NCBI RefSeq assembly: GCF_000164695.2
Contig: NC_014643.1
Span: 744,001 to 808,000, forward strand
Source: Rothia dentocariosa ATCC 17931
Lineage (GTDB): Bacteria > Actinomycetota > Actinomycetes > Actinomycetales > Micrococcaceae
DNA: 64,000 nt
Reading direction: 5' to 3'
In this document: in pieces, positions 35,797 to 44,923 of the stretch
Numbering within the stretch: position 1 is the stretch's first letter
Layout: every line of letters starts with the position of its first letter
Notes under the pieces: model-generated
Seen by the model: only the letters and a program-made list of their open reading frames with translations
Databases searched by the model: none
Told to the model about the DNA's origin: nothing
Translations under genes and position numbers: made by a program

Positions 35797-36027
35797 CGCG
35801 GTTTTGTCACATAAAGTGTCACGTAAAAGGGTTTTACATGACAAAATGTCATGTAAATCTAGAGTTTTGTCACGTAATTTTGTCATATAAACACAAGACT
35901 CACAGCGATTAGTCCCGCTTTATACCGGGGATTTACGGGCATATATACCATATAAACACCCCCGTGTTTCGTGACATTTTATGTGACAAAAAATTGTCAC
36001 GAAACACGCGGTTTTGTCATATAACCC
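35797..36027. repeat. TGTCA-rich nested palindrome cluster
   Basis: About ten copies of TGTCAC or TGTCAT (either strand), mostly in the form TTTTGTCAYRTAA, lie in 230 bases between tilS and the zincin gene. They build at least two perfect hairpins: TTTACATGACA-AAA-TGTCATGTAAA (35833-35857) and GTGTTTCGTGACA...TGTCACGAAACAC (about 35964-36007), the second with another GTGACA inside. CGCGGTTTTGTCA occurs near both ends. It may terminate the zincin gene and/or control tilS. Confidence 0.8.
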
Positions 36028-36036
36028 GTTCTGGGA

Positions 36037-37164
36037 TTACGCGGTATTCTCTTCGTCCCTACCACCAGCCACGGCCACCTTGGCGTCCTCGTCCAGCACT
36101 CGCTTGATCCAGGCATCCGGGTTGTGAATCTCCCGCTCGGTCGGCAGGTTCTCGGGTCGAGCCCAAACGACGTTGAAGCGTTCCATGCCGACCGCATCCA
36201 CAACATGCTGCACGAACTTCTGCCCATCGCGGTACTGGGCCATCTTTTTGTTCATGCCCAGCAGACGGTAAATGAGCTTCGTGAGGAACTTCTGGGTTGA
36301 GCTGCGGCGGTTGAACCTGCGGCGAATCGTCTTGACGGTCGGCACAATCTGGGCGTCCACGGCATCCATCACCACGTTTGCGTGCCCCTCAAGCAGGCTC
36401 ATAATAGCTGTCAGCTCGCTCGCAATTTTGCGTGCATTTGCGGTAGCTTCTTTCACAGGATGCGCCCGCCCCTCCCCGGGTTCTTCGGCGCGGGCCTGGG
36501 CTGCGGCACGGAAAGCATCTTTGAGGTCGAAGGTGCTGGCGGCGCTATCACCCAGCTCCGTAATCTTGGCGAGAAAATAGTCGCGCAGCCAGGGCGCGGC
36601 GGCAAACTGCACCCGATGCGTCTGCTCATGCAGGCACACCCACAGGCGAAAATCTTCGGGTTCAACGTTGAGTTCACGCTCGACGGAGACCACGTTCGGG
36701 GCGAGCAGCATCAGACGCCCACCCGGCTGCCCGTACCCGGCCAGCGCCGCATAGGGTTCATATTGCCCAAGCACTTTGGTGGAGAGGAACGAGAGCACGG
36801 CACCGACCTCGAAGGCCAACCCTTCTTTGAGTTTGTCCAGGTCAGCATGCGGTTTTTTCTGCTGGATCTTCTCGAATGCGGGCTTGACGAAGGGCACGAG
36901 CATGATAGAGAACGCCTGCGCGTTCGCCTTCGCCCAGGTACTCCGATCAACCACCAAAACCTCGGAGTCGCGCAGGTCTTGTGCCGCATCAAGCCCGGTA
37001 ATGCGGTGCACATGGTCTACGGATTCTTCCGCCGCTTTGCGCAAGGATGCGACCACGCCAGCCATCTCCTGGGGCTTCATGCGCGGCCCGGCGGGCGCCA
37101 GGCTGCCCACGATTTTGGCGATGCGCTCAACATTTAGCAGGTTCTGTGTGTTGTTCTCGCTCAT
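36037..37164 (-). CDS. Zincin-like metallopeptidase (DUF2342 / F420-associated family)
   Basis: A 375-residue protein. The zinc motif LHEQTHRVQF (HExxH) is visible near residue 160, with EGHANVVMDAVD further on as the likely third-ligand helix. It belongs to the zinc-dependent metallopeptidase family often mis-titled as coenzyme F420 biosynthesis associated. In actinobacteria it normally stands between dacB and tilS. The function is unknown; no signal peptide. The ATG at 37164 lies six bases after a TACACT box, so the mRNA is likely leaderless. Confidence 0.87.
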   Translation of the reverse strand: MSENNTQNLLNVERIAKIVGSLAPAGPRMKPQEMAGVVASLRKAAEESVDHVHRITGLDAAQDLRDSEVLVVDRSTWAKANAQAFSIMLVPFVKPAFEKIQQKKPHADLDKLKEGLAFEVGAVLSFLSTKVLGQYEPYAALAGYGQPGGRLMLLAPNVVSVERELNVEPEDFRLWVCLHEQTHRVQFAAAPWLRDYFLAKITELGDSAASTFDLKDAFRAAAQARAEEPGEGRAHPVKEATANARKIASELTAIMSLLEGHANVVMDAVDAQIVPTVKTIRRRFNRRSSTQKFLTKLIYRLLGMNKKMAQYRDGQKFVQHVVDAVGMERFNVVWARPENLPTEREIHNPDAWIKRVLDEDAKVAVAGGRDEENTA

Positions 37165-37170
37165 ATGCAC

Positions 37171-37176
37171 AGTGTA
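37171..37176 (-). promoter_or_regulatory. -10 box TACACT of the metallopeptidase gene, leaderless
   Basis: On the minus strand TACACT is followed by six bases and the ATG at 37164. Confidence 0.55.
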
Positions 37177-37220
37177 TCGAACTGTGCTGAGGTGAAGCCT
37201 CATACTCAGGGGGTAAAAGT

Positions 37221-37279
37221 GGGAGCGGTTTCTTTATTTGGGAGCACTTAAGGTGCTCCCAAATAAAGAAACCACTCCC
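37221..37279. repeat. GGGAGCGG-family compound palindrome, left copy
   Basis: 27-base arms (37221-37247 and 37253-37279) with one mismatch and a five-base loop. Each arm begins with GGGAGCGG (or GGGAGTGG) and ends with GGGAGCAC, so the word occurs twice per arm. It pairs with the copy at 39443-39503 around two membrane paralogues. A lone GGGAGCGG lies at 37300-37307. Confidence 0.9.
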
Positions 37280-37325
37280 GGAACACACAGATACACAAGC
37301 GGGAGCGGTGCAAGAAATAAGCGAG

Positions 37326-37958
37326 CTAGGAACGCCTCTCGTTATGATCAAGGGGCATACGGTAGCGATTATCCGGCAGGAACAGATCCTTGACCGCAGG
37401 GTCATCAACCTCAGCATTCTTCTGCATCGTCTCAGCACGCTCCTGCGCAGCCTCACCAAACATCTCACGAGTCATCTGCTTAGTCTGCTCAATCTTGCTA
37501 CGCACCTCTGTCCGAGTGAAACGAGGCTTCCAGGGCTTAAACCATGCCGCGTAGGCCAGATAGAAAACTAAGGCACAGACCCCCACCACGACTGCTCGCC
37601 CTATATCTTGAGTTACTGCCAGTGCCACAACCAAGTACACCGGTGGAGGCACTAAGATTTCGTATGCAGCAAACAGCTTCCCTCCTGGAGAGGGGTGCTG
37701 TGCACGCACCACCAACGGACGCTGCGCCAATGCGAGTACTAGCGGAAAGATAAGGTAAGAAATCAGTACGGTCTTAGTCGCCTGATACAAAGAGAGGGAC
37801 AGGGCAGAAAGCCCCAAGGCGGAGACAACAGCCCCAGCACCAAGAATCAGCAGAAATACGCAAAATACTTCGAGCAGACGCCATATAAAACTACCCATCA
37901 ACGCAGCGCTCAGCGTTACATACTCTGGGTGATCCGGCGTATACTGACTGCTCTTCAT
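37326..37958 (-). CDS. Four-helix membrane protein, tandem paralogue 1
   Basis: A 210-residue protein. The segment from YTPDHPEYV to the C-terminal RYRMPLD motif is closely similar to the upstream gene, including identical runs such as RPLVVRAQHPSPGG and VFYLAYAAW. Four membrane helices lie between residues about 20 and 145, then a charged helical tail with an R-x-K-I-x-x-T-K pattern. No family is recognised. The ATG at 37958 follows GGGAAGGGA; a GTG at 38003 overlapping the upstream stop is also possible. Both genes lie inside a palindrome-bounded cassette. Confidence 0.75.
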   Translation of the reverse strand: MKSSQYTPDHPEYVTLSAALMGSFIWRLLEVFCVFLLILGAGAVVSALGLSALSLSLYQATKTVLISYLIFPLVLALAQRPLVVRAQHPSPGGKLFAAYEILVPPPVYLVVALAVTQDIGRAVVVGVCALVFYLAYAAWFKPWKPRFTRTEVRSKIEQTKQMTREMFGEAAQERAETMQKNAEVDDPAVKDLFLPDNRYRMPLDHNERRS

Positions 37959-37999
37959 ATACGTATCCCTTCCCGCATTCTCAACGTTTTGGAGTATTT

Positions 38000-39142
38000 T
38001 CACCGCGTATACGGAAGCGCTCCTCGTTTTTCATAATCGAGGGGCATACGGTAGCGATTACCCGGCAGAAATAGGTTCTTAATAGCTGGGTTATCAACAT
38101 CAGCGTACTTCTGCATAATCTCAGCACGCTCCTGCATCATCCCGGCGTACTCCTGCGCGATATCGCTCACCAGTTCACGGGTCATCCGTTTAGTCTCTTG
38201 AATTTTGTGACGCACTTGGGTACGGGTTAAACCAGGCTTCCAGGGCTTAAGCCATGCCGCGTAGGCCAGATAGAAAACTAAGGCACAGGAACCTACTGTT
38301 GCCGCCTTGCCTACCTCCTGAAACATCCCTAGTGTTACCACCAGATACACCAGCGGCGGCACGAAGATATCGTATGCAGCGAATAGCAGCCCTCCCGGAG
38401 AGGGATGCTGTGCACGCACCACCAACGGACGCTGCACCAATACGAGTACTAGCGGAAAGATGAGGTAGGAATTCCACACGATGCCAGCGATCTGCAGCCG
38501 CGGAAGAGACAGCGCAGAAAGCTTTGAAGCTGGCCCAACGACCCGAGCACAGAGAATCACCAGAAAGACACAGACCGCTTCTAAAAAACCACTGAAGTAA
38601 CCACCCTTCAGTGCACTCGTCAGCGCTACATACTCTGGATGATCCGGCGTATACTGACGCTCCTTCGTGCGCCCTCCACACAACATAGAGACGCTGCCCC
38701 AGACGAGCGATGCCATATAAAGTTGCGAAGATAGCCTCTGGAAGACAGGCTGAGGTAACTCCTTCAAGGGTGAGTATTGCTTCCCAGGGATTTGCGGCGC
38801 CTTCACCGACCTCATTGACAAGGTCCTCTGACGGATAGCGTTCCCCAGACCAGACGCGCTATTCCAAAGCCGTTTCGTTTTTCGGCTCCGCCCCATGGCT
38901 TTACTATATTCCGTTATTGTGTCGGTCAGAGCTGACACGCGCGTTCGCAGGGCGACAACGGGCTTAGTTTTACCGGTAGTGCCGTGCGACGTATTACTTA
39001 CATTTTTGATATCAAGAACCTTGCGCATTACGTTCGGGGCAGTAGCCCGCGCAGCAACATCAGCACCCGCGCAAATCACAGAAACCCCTGCTGTGGCAGT
39101 TAAACGAATGGCATTTCGACAATCACATACCAAGCCTTTCAT
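38000..39142 (-). CDS. Four-helix membrane protein, tandem paralogue 2 with N-terminal extension
   Basis: A 380-residue protein. Residues about 164-380 repeat the whole of the downstream paralogue (YTPDHPEYVALTSALKGG ... LFLPGNRYRMPLD). The first 160 residues are extra: a possible signal-like start (LTATAGVSVICAGADVAARA), then a basic Ser/Thr-rich stretch. GAGGAG five bases before the ATG supports this start. It shares about four bases with the next gene if the GTG of that gene is used. The function is unknown; the pair is a recent duplication judged by the near-identical blocks. Confidence 0.72.
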   Translation of the reverse strand: MKGLVCDCRNAIRLTATAGVSVICAGADVAARATAPNVMRKVLDIKNVSNTSHGTTGKTKPVVALRTRVSALTDTITEYSKAMGRSRKTKRLWNSASGLGNAIRQRTLSMRSVKAPQIPGKQYSPLKELPQPVFQRLSSQLYMASLVWGSVSMLCGGRTKERQYTPDHPEYVALTSALKGGYFSGFLEAVCVFLVILCARVVGPASKLSALSLPRLQIAGIVWNSYLIFPLVLVLVQRPLVVRAQHPSPGGLLFAAYDIFVPPLVYLVVTLGMFQEVGKAATVGSCALVFYLAYAAWLKPWKPGLTRTQVRHKIQETKRMTRELVSDIAQEYAGMMQERAEIMQKYADVDNPAIKNLFLPGNRYRMPLDYEKRGALPYTR

Positions 39143-39442
39143 TTATACTCCTCACCACGACATATCCATTTCAAGGACGTCATATGCTGCAAATTTCCTG
39201 GTGCACAACAAACTCTTAATTAAGAAATACGTAATGCTATATCGCGTACAGATACCCAGATTATGGGCTAATTATCCGTCTCTGTATGTATAGAAGATTT
39301 AATGAACAGCGTATTATTTCCCACACTATACGTTCACGCATCGCAGTGCAACGACAATAAAATTAATTTTTAATAAAGCTCCTCGGGAAAACTGCGGCTC
39401 CATAATAGCAACCGCGAGAACCACTCTCGCCCCTAATACAAA
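39143..39442. other. A+T-rich upstream region of the paralogue pair
   Basis: No gene is supported. It is strongly A+T-rich (e.g. AATAAAATTAATTTTTAATAAAG at 39356-39378), very different from core spacers. It probably holds the promoter and is a likely Lsr2 target. Confidence 0.4.
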
Positions 39443-39503
39443 CGGGAGCGGTTTCTTCATGCGGGAGCAAATAAAGTGCTCCCGCATAAAGAAACCGCTC
39501 CCG
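39443..39503. repeat. GGGAGCGG-family compound palindrome, right copy
   Basis: 27-base arms (39443-39469 and 39477-39503) with one mismatch. CGGGAGCGGTTTCTTCATG and then CGGGAGCA lie in the left arm. It shares GGGAGCGGTTTCTT with the copy at 37221 and lies beyond the ppa stop. Confidence 0.9.
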
Positions 39504-39528
39504 ATATTAACAGGAACGCGAGTAAGAC

Positions 39529-40014
39529 CTAGTGGCCTTCAGCAGCGAAGCGGTCAATCGCCTCCTGAACCATCTTCTCTGCCGCAGCGATGTCGTCCCA
39601 GCCTTCGCCCTTCACCCATTTGCCGGGTTCCAGATCCTTGTAACGCTCGAAGAAGTGCTGAATCTCAGCCTTGAGCTGCTCGGGCACGTCCGCCAGCGAC
39701 TTGATGTGATCGTAGCGCTTATCGGTGGGCACGCACAGTACCTTCGCATCGCCACCAGCCTCGTCAGTCATGTTAAATACAGCAACCGGGCGAGCCTCCA
39801 CGATCACACCGGGAACAATATCAACGTCTAGAACCAGCATGGCATCCAGCGGATCGCCGTCCTCGCCGAGTGTGTTCTCAAAGTAGCCGTATGCGGTGGG
39901 GTACTGCATTGAGGTGAACAGCACGCGATCTAGATACAGACGACCGGTTTCGTGGTCTATCTCGTACTTCACCCGGGAGCCGCGGGGGATTTCAATCGTG
40001 ACGTCGAGTTCCAT
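39529..40014 (-). CDS. ppa: Inorganic pyrophosphatase
   Basis: Family I soluble PPase of 161 residues. EIPRGSRVKYEIDHETGRLYLDRVL, the signature GDGDPLDAMLVLD (metal-binding aspartates) and AVFNMTDEAGGDAKVL are present. AGAGG precedes the ATG. It is divergent from dacB, as in many actinobacteria. Confidence 0.97.
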   Translation of the reverse strand: MELDVTIEIPRGSRVKYEIDHETGRLYLDRVLFTSMQYPTAYGYFENTLGEDGDPLDAMLVLDVDIVPGVIVEARPVAVFNMTDEAGGDAKVLCVPTDKRYDHIKSLADVPEQLKAEIQHFFERYKDLEPGKWVKGEGWDDIAAAEKMVQEAIDRFAAEGH

Positions 40015-40238
40015 GGGAACCTCTTTCTATGAATGTAAGCCTCTGCACCGCGCATCAAGGCGGCGAACAACTCCCCCATTGTACCCCCTGAACGCGTGCA
40101 CGACACCCATTCAATGCCACAAAAATCGTGCTTTCGAATACGTTGCCGCGAACATCATCACGCTATCTCCAGGCGAGCTGGTAGCCTGTAGTCCTCGCGA
40201 TGCGCGTAACCGGCTCGGTATTTCGCGGCGGAATTCGT

Positions 40239-40244
40239 TATGCT
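40239..40244 (+). promoter_or_regulatory. -10 box TATGCT of dacB, leaderless
   Basis: TATGCT is followed by six bases and the ATG at 40251, with no ribosome site. Confidence 0.5.
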
Positions 40245-40250
40245 CTTAAG

Positions 40251-41882
40251 ATGCGTTCACCCCAACCGATAAACACCCCGTTCACTCGCCGCGCCCTGCT
40301 CGGTGCAGCACCCGCGCTATTCCTTGCCGCATGCTCAAACCCAAGCGGCGGACAGTCGCAGAGCGGCACCGCATCCGTAACCCCGTCGGTCACACCCACG
40401 CCGAGCCCCACTCCGGTACTGAATACTCAGCAGCTTCAAGACCTGAAAATCCAGCTTGATAAGCTCTTTCAGGAGCGCCCCTACCCCGCCCATTCCATGC
40501 TTGTGACCGCCCTCGACGGCACACGTGAGCTCTATGCGGATGCCCCGGATACCCCGCGCCTGCCTGCCTCAAATATGAAGATTCTGACCTATTTTGCGCT
40601 CGTGCAGACCGCGCCGGAACGCACTTTCACAACCTCGGTGGTGCAGGGTAAAAATGGGCTGTTTCTGGTGGCAGGCGGCGACACTCTGCTCGTGGAAGGA
40701 GCCACGGAACCGGCCACCGCGGATTCGCCGACGATGCGCGCCGGGCTGAGCACGCTCGCTGCGGATACCGTACAGCAGATGAACGAACGCAAGGTCGCGC
40801 ACGGCACCTTCCCCGTCTACCTCGACACCACGATTTACACGGGTTCCGCGACAAACCCCGGCTGGGAGCCCGGCGACCTCGAATCCGGGCAGATCACCCC
40901 GATTAACCCGATCGCGCTGGCCTCGCACACCGTGCCCGGGCAGTCCACCCCCGACAAACCGGCACGCCCGCAAGACGCCGGAATCGCCGCCCTAGAAGCG
41001 TTCGTGAAGGTGCTCAATAAGGCGAGTGAAGAGCATGCAGAGGTCAAAGCAGGGTACGTATTTACGGTTGCCGACCGCCGCCCCCGTGAGGCCGATGCTG
41101 AGCAGATCGCTCAGGTTCAGTCGGCATCCGCGCTCGATCAGGCCTTTGTGATGATGTTAGAGTCCGATAATGTGCTCGCCGAGGTGCTGGGGCGCAATAT
41201 GGCGATCGCCGCGGGGCGTGAGGGCAGCGCATCCGAGGCGCAGAAACTTGTGCGCGAGAAACTGCAGGAGGCGAAGATTTCGGTTACCGGGTTGGTGCAG
41301 GCGGATGTGAGCGGTATGTCCCTGCAGAACCGGGTGACGGCACGCACCCTGGCGCAGACCTTGGGGGCGTTAGCGGCGCATCCGAAGCATGACGAGCTTG
41401 AGCGCAGATTCCCGGTTGCGGGTGTTTCGGGTACGCTCAAGGATCGTTTTAGCGGGGAAGCGAATAAGTATGCGCGCGGGCATGTGGCGGCAAAAACCGG
41501 CACGCTGTTCACAGCCATTTCGTTATCGGGGTATGCGACCCGCCCAGACGGCACACGCCTGATTTTCGTGAGTCTGCTCAACGATGTCGGCGGTGCGGAA
41601 GCTCTGCCCGGCGCGAAGGATACGGTCGATAGCGCCGCTGCGATCGTGGCGGTACGTACCGAACCTCCCGCGAACCCCACGGGAACACCCGCACCTTCGG
41701 GCTCGCAGGTACCGGGCTCATCCTCGGCTCCCGATGCTACAGATTCGGGTTCCGCCCCGAATTCCTCGCAGGCCCCGGATGGTTCGTCTTCCGCTTCGCC
41801 CGCCGGTGGCAGCGCGCCGCAGGAGGATGCGCCCTCCCAGGCAGTGGGTCAAAATCCAGCCGAGGTTCCCAGCTCGCAGTAG
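40251..41882 (+). CDS. dacB: D-alanyl-D-alanine carboxypeptidase/endopeptidase (PBP4 type)
   Basis: A 543-residue class C penicillin-binding protein that trims peptidoglycan stem peptides. It begins with a twin-Arg stretch (FTRRALLGAAPALFLAACS) ending in a lipobox LAAC, so it is probably a lipoprotein, maybe Tat-exported. Active-site motifs: SNMK (SxxK, Ser about 107), SDN in MLESDNVLAE, and KTG in VAAKTGTLFTA. A Pro/Thr-rich linker lies before the catalytic part and a Ser/Ala/Pro-rich tail of about 70 residues at the end. The ATG at 40251 is placed by the TATGCT box and the signal sequence; the frame to 40200 is not needed. Confidence 0.92.
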   Translation: MRSPQPINTPFTRRALLGAAPALFLAACSNPSGGQSQSGTASVTPSVTPTPSPTPVLNTQQLQDLKIQLDKLFQERPYPAHSMLVTALDGTRELYADAPDTPRLPASNMKILTYFALVQTAPERTFTTSVVQGKNGLFLVAGGDTLLVEGATEPATADSPTMRAGLSTLAADTVQQMNERKVAHGTFPVYLDTTIYTGSATNPGWEPGDLESGQITPINPIALASHTVPGQSTPDKPARPQDAGIAALEAFVKVLNKASEEHAEVKAGYVFTVADRRPREADAEQIAQVQSASALDQAFVMMLESDNVLAEVLGRNMAIAAGREGSASEAQKLVREKLQEAKISVTGLVQADVSGMSLQNRVTARTLAQTLGALAAHPKHDELERRFPVAGVSGTLKDRFSGEANKYARGHVAAKTGTLFTAISLSGYATRPDGTRLIFVSLLNDVGGAEALPGAKDTVDSAAAIVAVRTEPPANPTGTPAPSGSQVPGSSSAPDATDSGSAPNSSQAPDGSSSASPAGGSAPQEDAPSQAVGQNPAEVPSSQ

Positions 41883-42015
41883 AGCACGAATATGCAAAGT
41901 ATTGTATATTTATCTGAATGCCGGGTACGTACGCGGGTATACGGCAGCCGCGCATCGCGAGCGCCCCTGCGGTTATCCGTGCATATTTACTCACCCCGTT
42001 CCAAAGGATAGTTTC

Positions 42016-44739
42016 GTGTCTTCACCCTCTGCCGCATCCGCACCCGGCGATCTGCCGAGAGTCGCCGTCGCGGAGCTTTTGCGTGTTCACCGCTGCGAGA
42101 CGGCGCTCTACGCCGATTTTTCGCGGCATACGGCAGGCACCCGGGAGGACGAATACGACACCACCGCGAACGAGCTCTCTCATGTTGTGCATAGTGATAG
42201 CGGCGCACCCCAGCTAATCCCAGAAGTCGTGGCGCTGCTGGAGGCGGCACAGGCTTCATGTGGTACGGGGAATTCGGCGGCTGCCGAGGTGGAAGTACGC
42301 ACCGCGCAGGGTATGGAACGCTACCCGCTCGCGCGGCTGATCCCGGTGTTGGAAACCCTCACGGAACGCTACGAATTTTTGCGCGCATCGTGGCGGGAGG
42401 GTGTGGCACTCGCCGATATTCCCGGCCTGCTGAGCTGCGGTGACTGCCCGGCGTGCGCGGCACGCGCGGAGGCCGAAGTCGGCGCATCCGAAACGCTTGA
42501 CGAACCCGAGCTCGTCCCTCATAGCAGCGATGATTCAGACGAAGAATCCTGGGAGGATTCCAGCGATTCCCCGGCGGAATCGACGTTTGAGGGCATTCCC
42601 GCGAAGGCACAGCATCCGTACCGGGTGCGTCCTGCCGCCCCTGCCGACGATGATGAAGAATACGCTCAGCTTGAGCGCCTGCGGGAACGCCTTGCCGAGC
42701 TTGAAAAGCAAAACCAGAAAAATCGGGGTCTATCTTCCGAAAATACCCGGTTGGCAATGCTCCTCTCCGGAGTCGATTTCTACCGCCGTGAAAAGGCGCC
42801 GTTCTGGCGGGATCATCTGCGCCGCCTGCACGAACCCTACGAGAATTGGGCTAATACGCGCAATTGTGTGATTTTCGAAAGTGTTGAGACCGCAACCGAT
42901 TGGGAGCGCGTGCGCGGGGCGAAAATGCGTACTCTGCGTGCGGTCGCCACCTTGGCGGATTCGCACACTCTCAAGGCCGACGATACCGGGCATTATCTGC
43001 TTTATAGTGCCGACGATGCGCCCGCGAAGGCATACGAAAGCATCGATTCCCAGGTGGAGGCGTTTCGCGCGACCAACCCGCAGGCTCGCGTACCAGATAC
43101 ACTGCATAGACTCGGTTTTTTCGGGGCGAAAATTATGTCTCTCGAACCGTATGAGGAACCGGGCGAACCCGCAGAGGACGCTACTTTGGCGACAGGCGGC
43201 GGGCAGCGTGTTGTGATGGTAGTTGCCGAGCGCATCCGCGTGAACGATGAAGAACATGCGGCTTTCCCGCTGGGGCTCACCCCGGGCGCACCCGTGACAA
43301 CGAAGCAGCTAGAGGCGTCGCTTGTGCGCGTAGCGGTCGAGGCTGAAGACTCGATCCCCAACGTTGCCGCGACCGGGACGCTTGACCTTATCGAACGCCG
43401 CCCGCCGCGGCTCAAAACCCGCGAGAGCCTGCCCCAAGAGACGGAGTTTTCTCACGCCGAGCTGCCCACTGTTGAGGCGGTACTCGCGGCGGTTCGTGAC
43501 CTTGACCGTTCCTATGTGGCGGTTCAAGGTCCGCCCGGGTCAGGTAAGACCTTCTTGGGGTCGCAGGTGATCGCCAGGTTGGTTGCGGCGGGCGCAAAAG
43601 TGGGCGTGGTGGCGCAGTCTCACGCCGTCGTAGAGAATATGCTGACCGCGTGCCTGGAACGTAACCTGTTTCCCGCAGACCGGGTGATGCGCGCCAAGGG
43701 CAAATCTCAGCTCCCCGATTACCCCTGGGTTGAGGTCAGTGATAAAGATCTGACCGCTTTATTAGACAAATCCAGTGGTCTTAGTAGCGAAAAATCCGGC
43801 ACCGGAACTTCGCCCGGCGTTCTTTTTGGCGGGACCGCCTGGGATTTTGCGAACCCGAACCGGATTCCTGAGGGCTCGCTCGACCTACTCGTTATTGACG
43901 AAGCCGGGCAGTTCTCGCTCGCCAACACCCTGGCGGTTGGAAGGGCCGCACGGAACCTACTTCTGCTGGGTGATCCCCAGCAGCTGCCGCAGGTGGCGGT
44001 GGGTGAGCATCCGTACCCGCTGGATACCTCGGCGCTGGGTTGGCTGTCCGGCGGGCAATCGGTACTGCCCGCTGCATTCGGTTATTTTCTGCAAGTCACC
44101 TGGCGTATGCATCCGCAGCTGTGCGCGCCGGTTTCCACACTATCCTACGGCGGGAAGCTGCACTCGGCAGCGGCGGCGAGCGAGCGCATCCTCAAAGTTC
44201 CTGAGCGTGAAGAATCCGTTCTGCCCGCCGATCCCGGGCTGTATATGTACGGCGTTCACCACGAGCACTGCACCGTACGTTCCGAAGTAGAAGCGGCAGC
44301 CGTCGCGCGCCTAGCGTGCGAGTTCGTGGGTGCTTCCTGGACTCCCGGGGCGAATCAGCCCGCACGCGAGCTCACCGGCGAGGATATTGTGGTGGTCGCC
44401 GCCTATAACGCGCAGGTCGATACCATTGCGGAGCATCTGCGCCGCGCCGGGCTTCTGGATGCGGACGGTCACGGCGTGCGCGTGGGAACCGTTGATAAGT
44501 TTCAGGGTCAGCAGGCACCGGTGACGATCGTGTCAATGGCGTCCTCAAATGCCGGAGTGTCGGGGCGAGGCGCAGAATTTCTGCTCTCCCCTAACCGCCT
44601 GAACGTGGCGCTCTCACGCGGGCAGTGGTGTTCCGTACTGGTCGCATCCGACAGCCTGCACCGGTTCGTGCCGCAGAGCATCCCCGAACTCTTGGCGTTG
44701 GGCGGATACCTGGGTTTGGTACGCTCCGCCGCCCCCTGA
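42016..44739 (+). CDS. Superfamily 1 helicase/AAA protein, TM0106-like C-terminal half
   Basis: A 907-residue protein. Walker A GPPGSGKTF is near residue 505, motif II VIDEAGQFS near 627, LLGDPQQLPQ follows, then TWRMHPQLC, TVDKFQGQQAPVTIVSM (motif V) and NRLNVALSRGQW (motif VI), the Upf1/Dna2-like helicase set. The first 500 residues are poorly conserved, with CGDCPACAARAEAEVG near 140 and an acidic Ser/Glu stretch (165-200). The middle FYRREKAPFW is like TM0106 proteins, which carry an N-terminal RecB-type nuclease; I cannot see that nuclease here. The GTG at 42016 follows AAAGGA; the longer upstream frame overlaps dacB. Confidence 0.8.
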   Translation: MSSPSAASAPGDLPRVAVAELLRVHRCETALYADFSRHTAGTREDEYDTTANELSHVVHSDSGAPQLIPEVVALLEAAQASCGTGNSAAAEVEVRTAQGMERYPLARLIPVLETLTERYEFLRASWREGVALADIPGLLSCGDCPACAARAEAEVGASETLDEPELVPHSSDDSDEESWEDSSDSPAESTFEGIPAKAQHPYRVRPAAPADDDEEYAQLERLRERLAELEKQNQKNRGLSSENTRLAMLLSGVDFYRREKAPFWRDHLRRLHEPYENWANTRNCVIFESVETATDWERVRGAKMRTLRAVATLADSHTLKADDTGHYLLYSADDAPAKAYESIDSQVEAFRATNPQARVPDTLHRLGFFGAKIMSLEPYEEPGEPAEDATLATGGGQRVVMVVAERIRVNDEEHAAFPLGLTPGAPVTTKQLEASLVRVAVEAEDSIPNVAATGTLDLIERRPPRLKTRESLPQETEFSHAELPTVEAVLAAVRDLDRSYVAVQGPPGSGKTFLGSQVIARLVAAGAKVGVVAQSHAVVENMLTACLERNLFPADRVMRAKGKSQLPDYPWVEVSDKDLTALLDKSSGLSSEKSGTGTSPGVLFGGTAWDFANPNRIPEGSLDLLVIDEAGQFSLANTLAVGRAARNLLLLGDPQQLPQVAVGEHPYPLDTSALGWLSGGQSVLPAAFGYFLQVTWRMHPQLCAPVSTLSYGGKLHSAAAASERILKVPEREESVLPADPGLYMYGVHHEHCTVRSEVEAAAVARLACEFVGASWTPGANQPARELTGEDIVVVAAYNAQVDTIAEHLRRAGLLDADGHGVRVGTVDKFQGQQAPVTIVSMASSNAGVSGRGAEFLLSPNRLNVALSRGQWCSVLVASDSLHRFVPQSIPELLALGGYLGLVRSAAP

Positions 44740-44923
44740 GGCGCACCCACATTCGAGGGCTGACAAGGCATATTAGACAGTTTTATGCGGCGCGCCCGGT
44801 CATCGGCGCCAAATCCGGCGCGATTGTGAGAAACGGCATCGCCCGGGTGTGCTTGCCCATGGCAACCCGTGCCGCGAAACCCTATCAAAACCCGAGGTGC
44901 TCAGGCATAATGGAGGGGTGTTC

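Noticed and set aside
41584..42015. Upstream extension of the helicase frame
   Set aside because: It overlaps the dacB tail and is an Arg/Pro-rich shadow. The GTG at 42016 has a good ribosome site.
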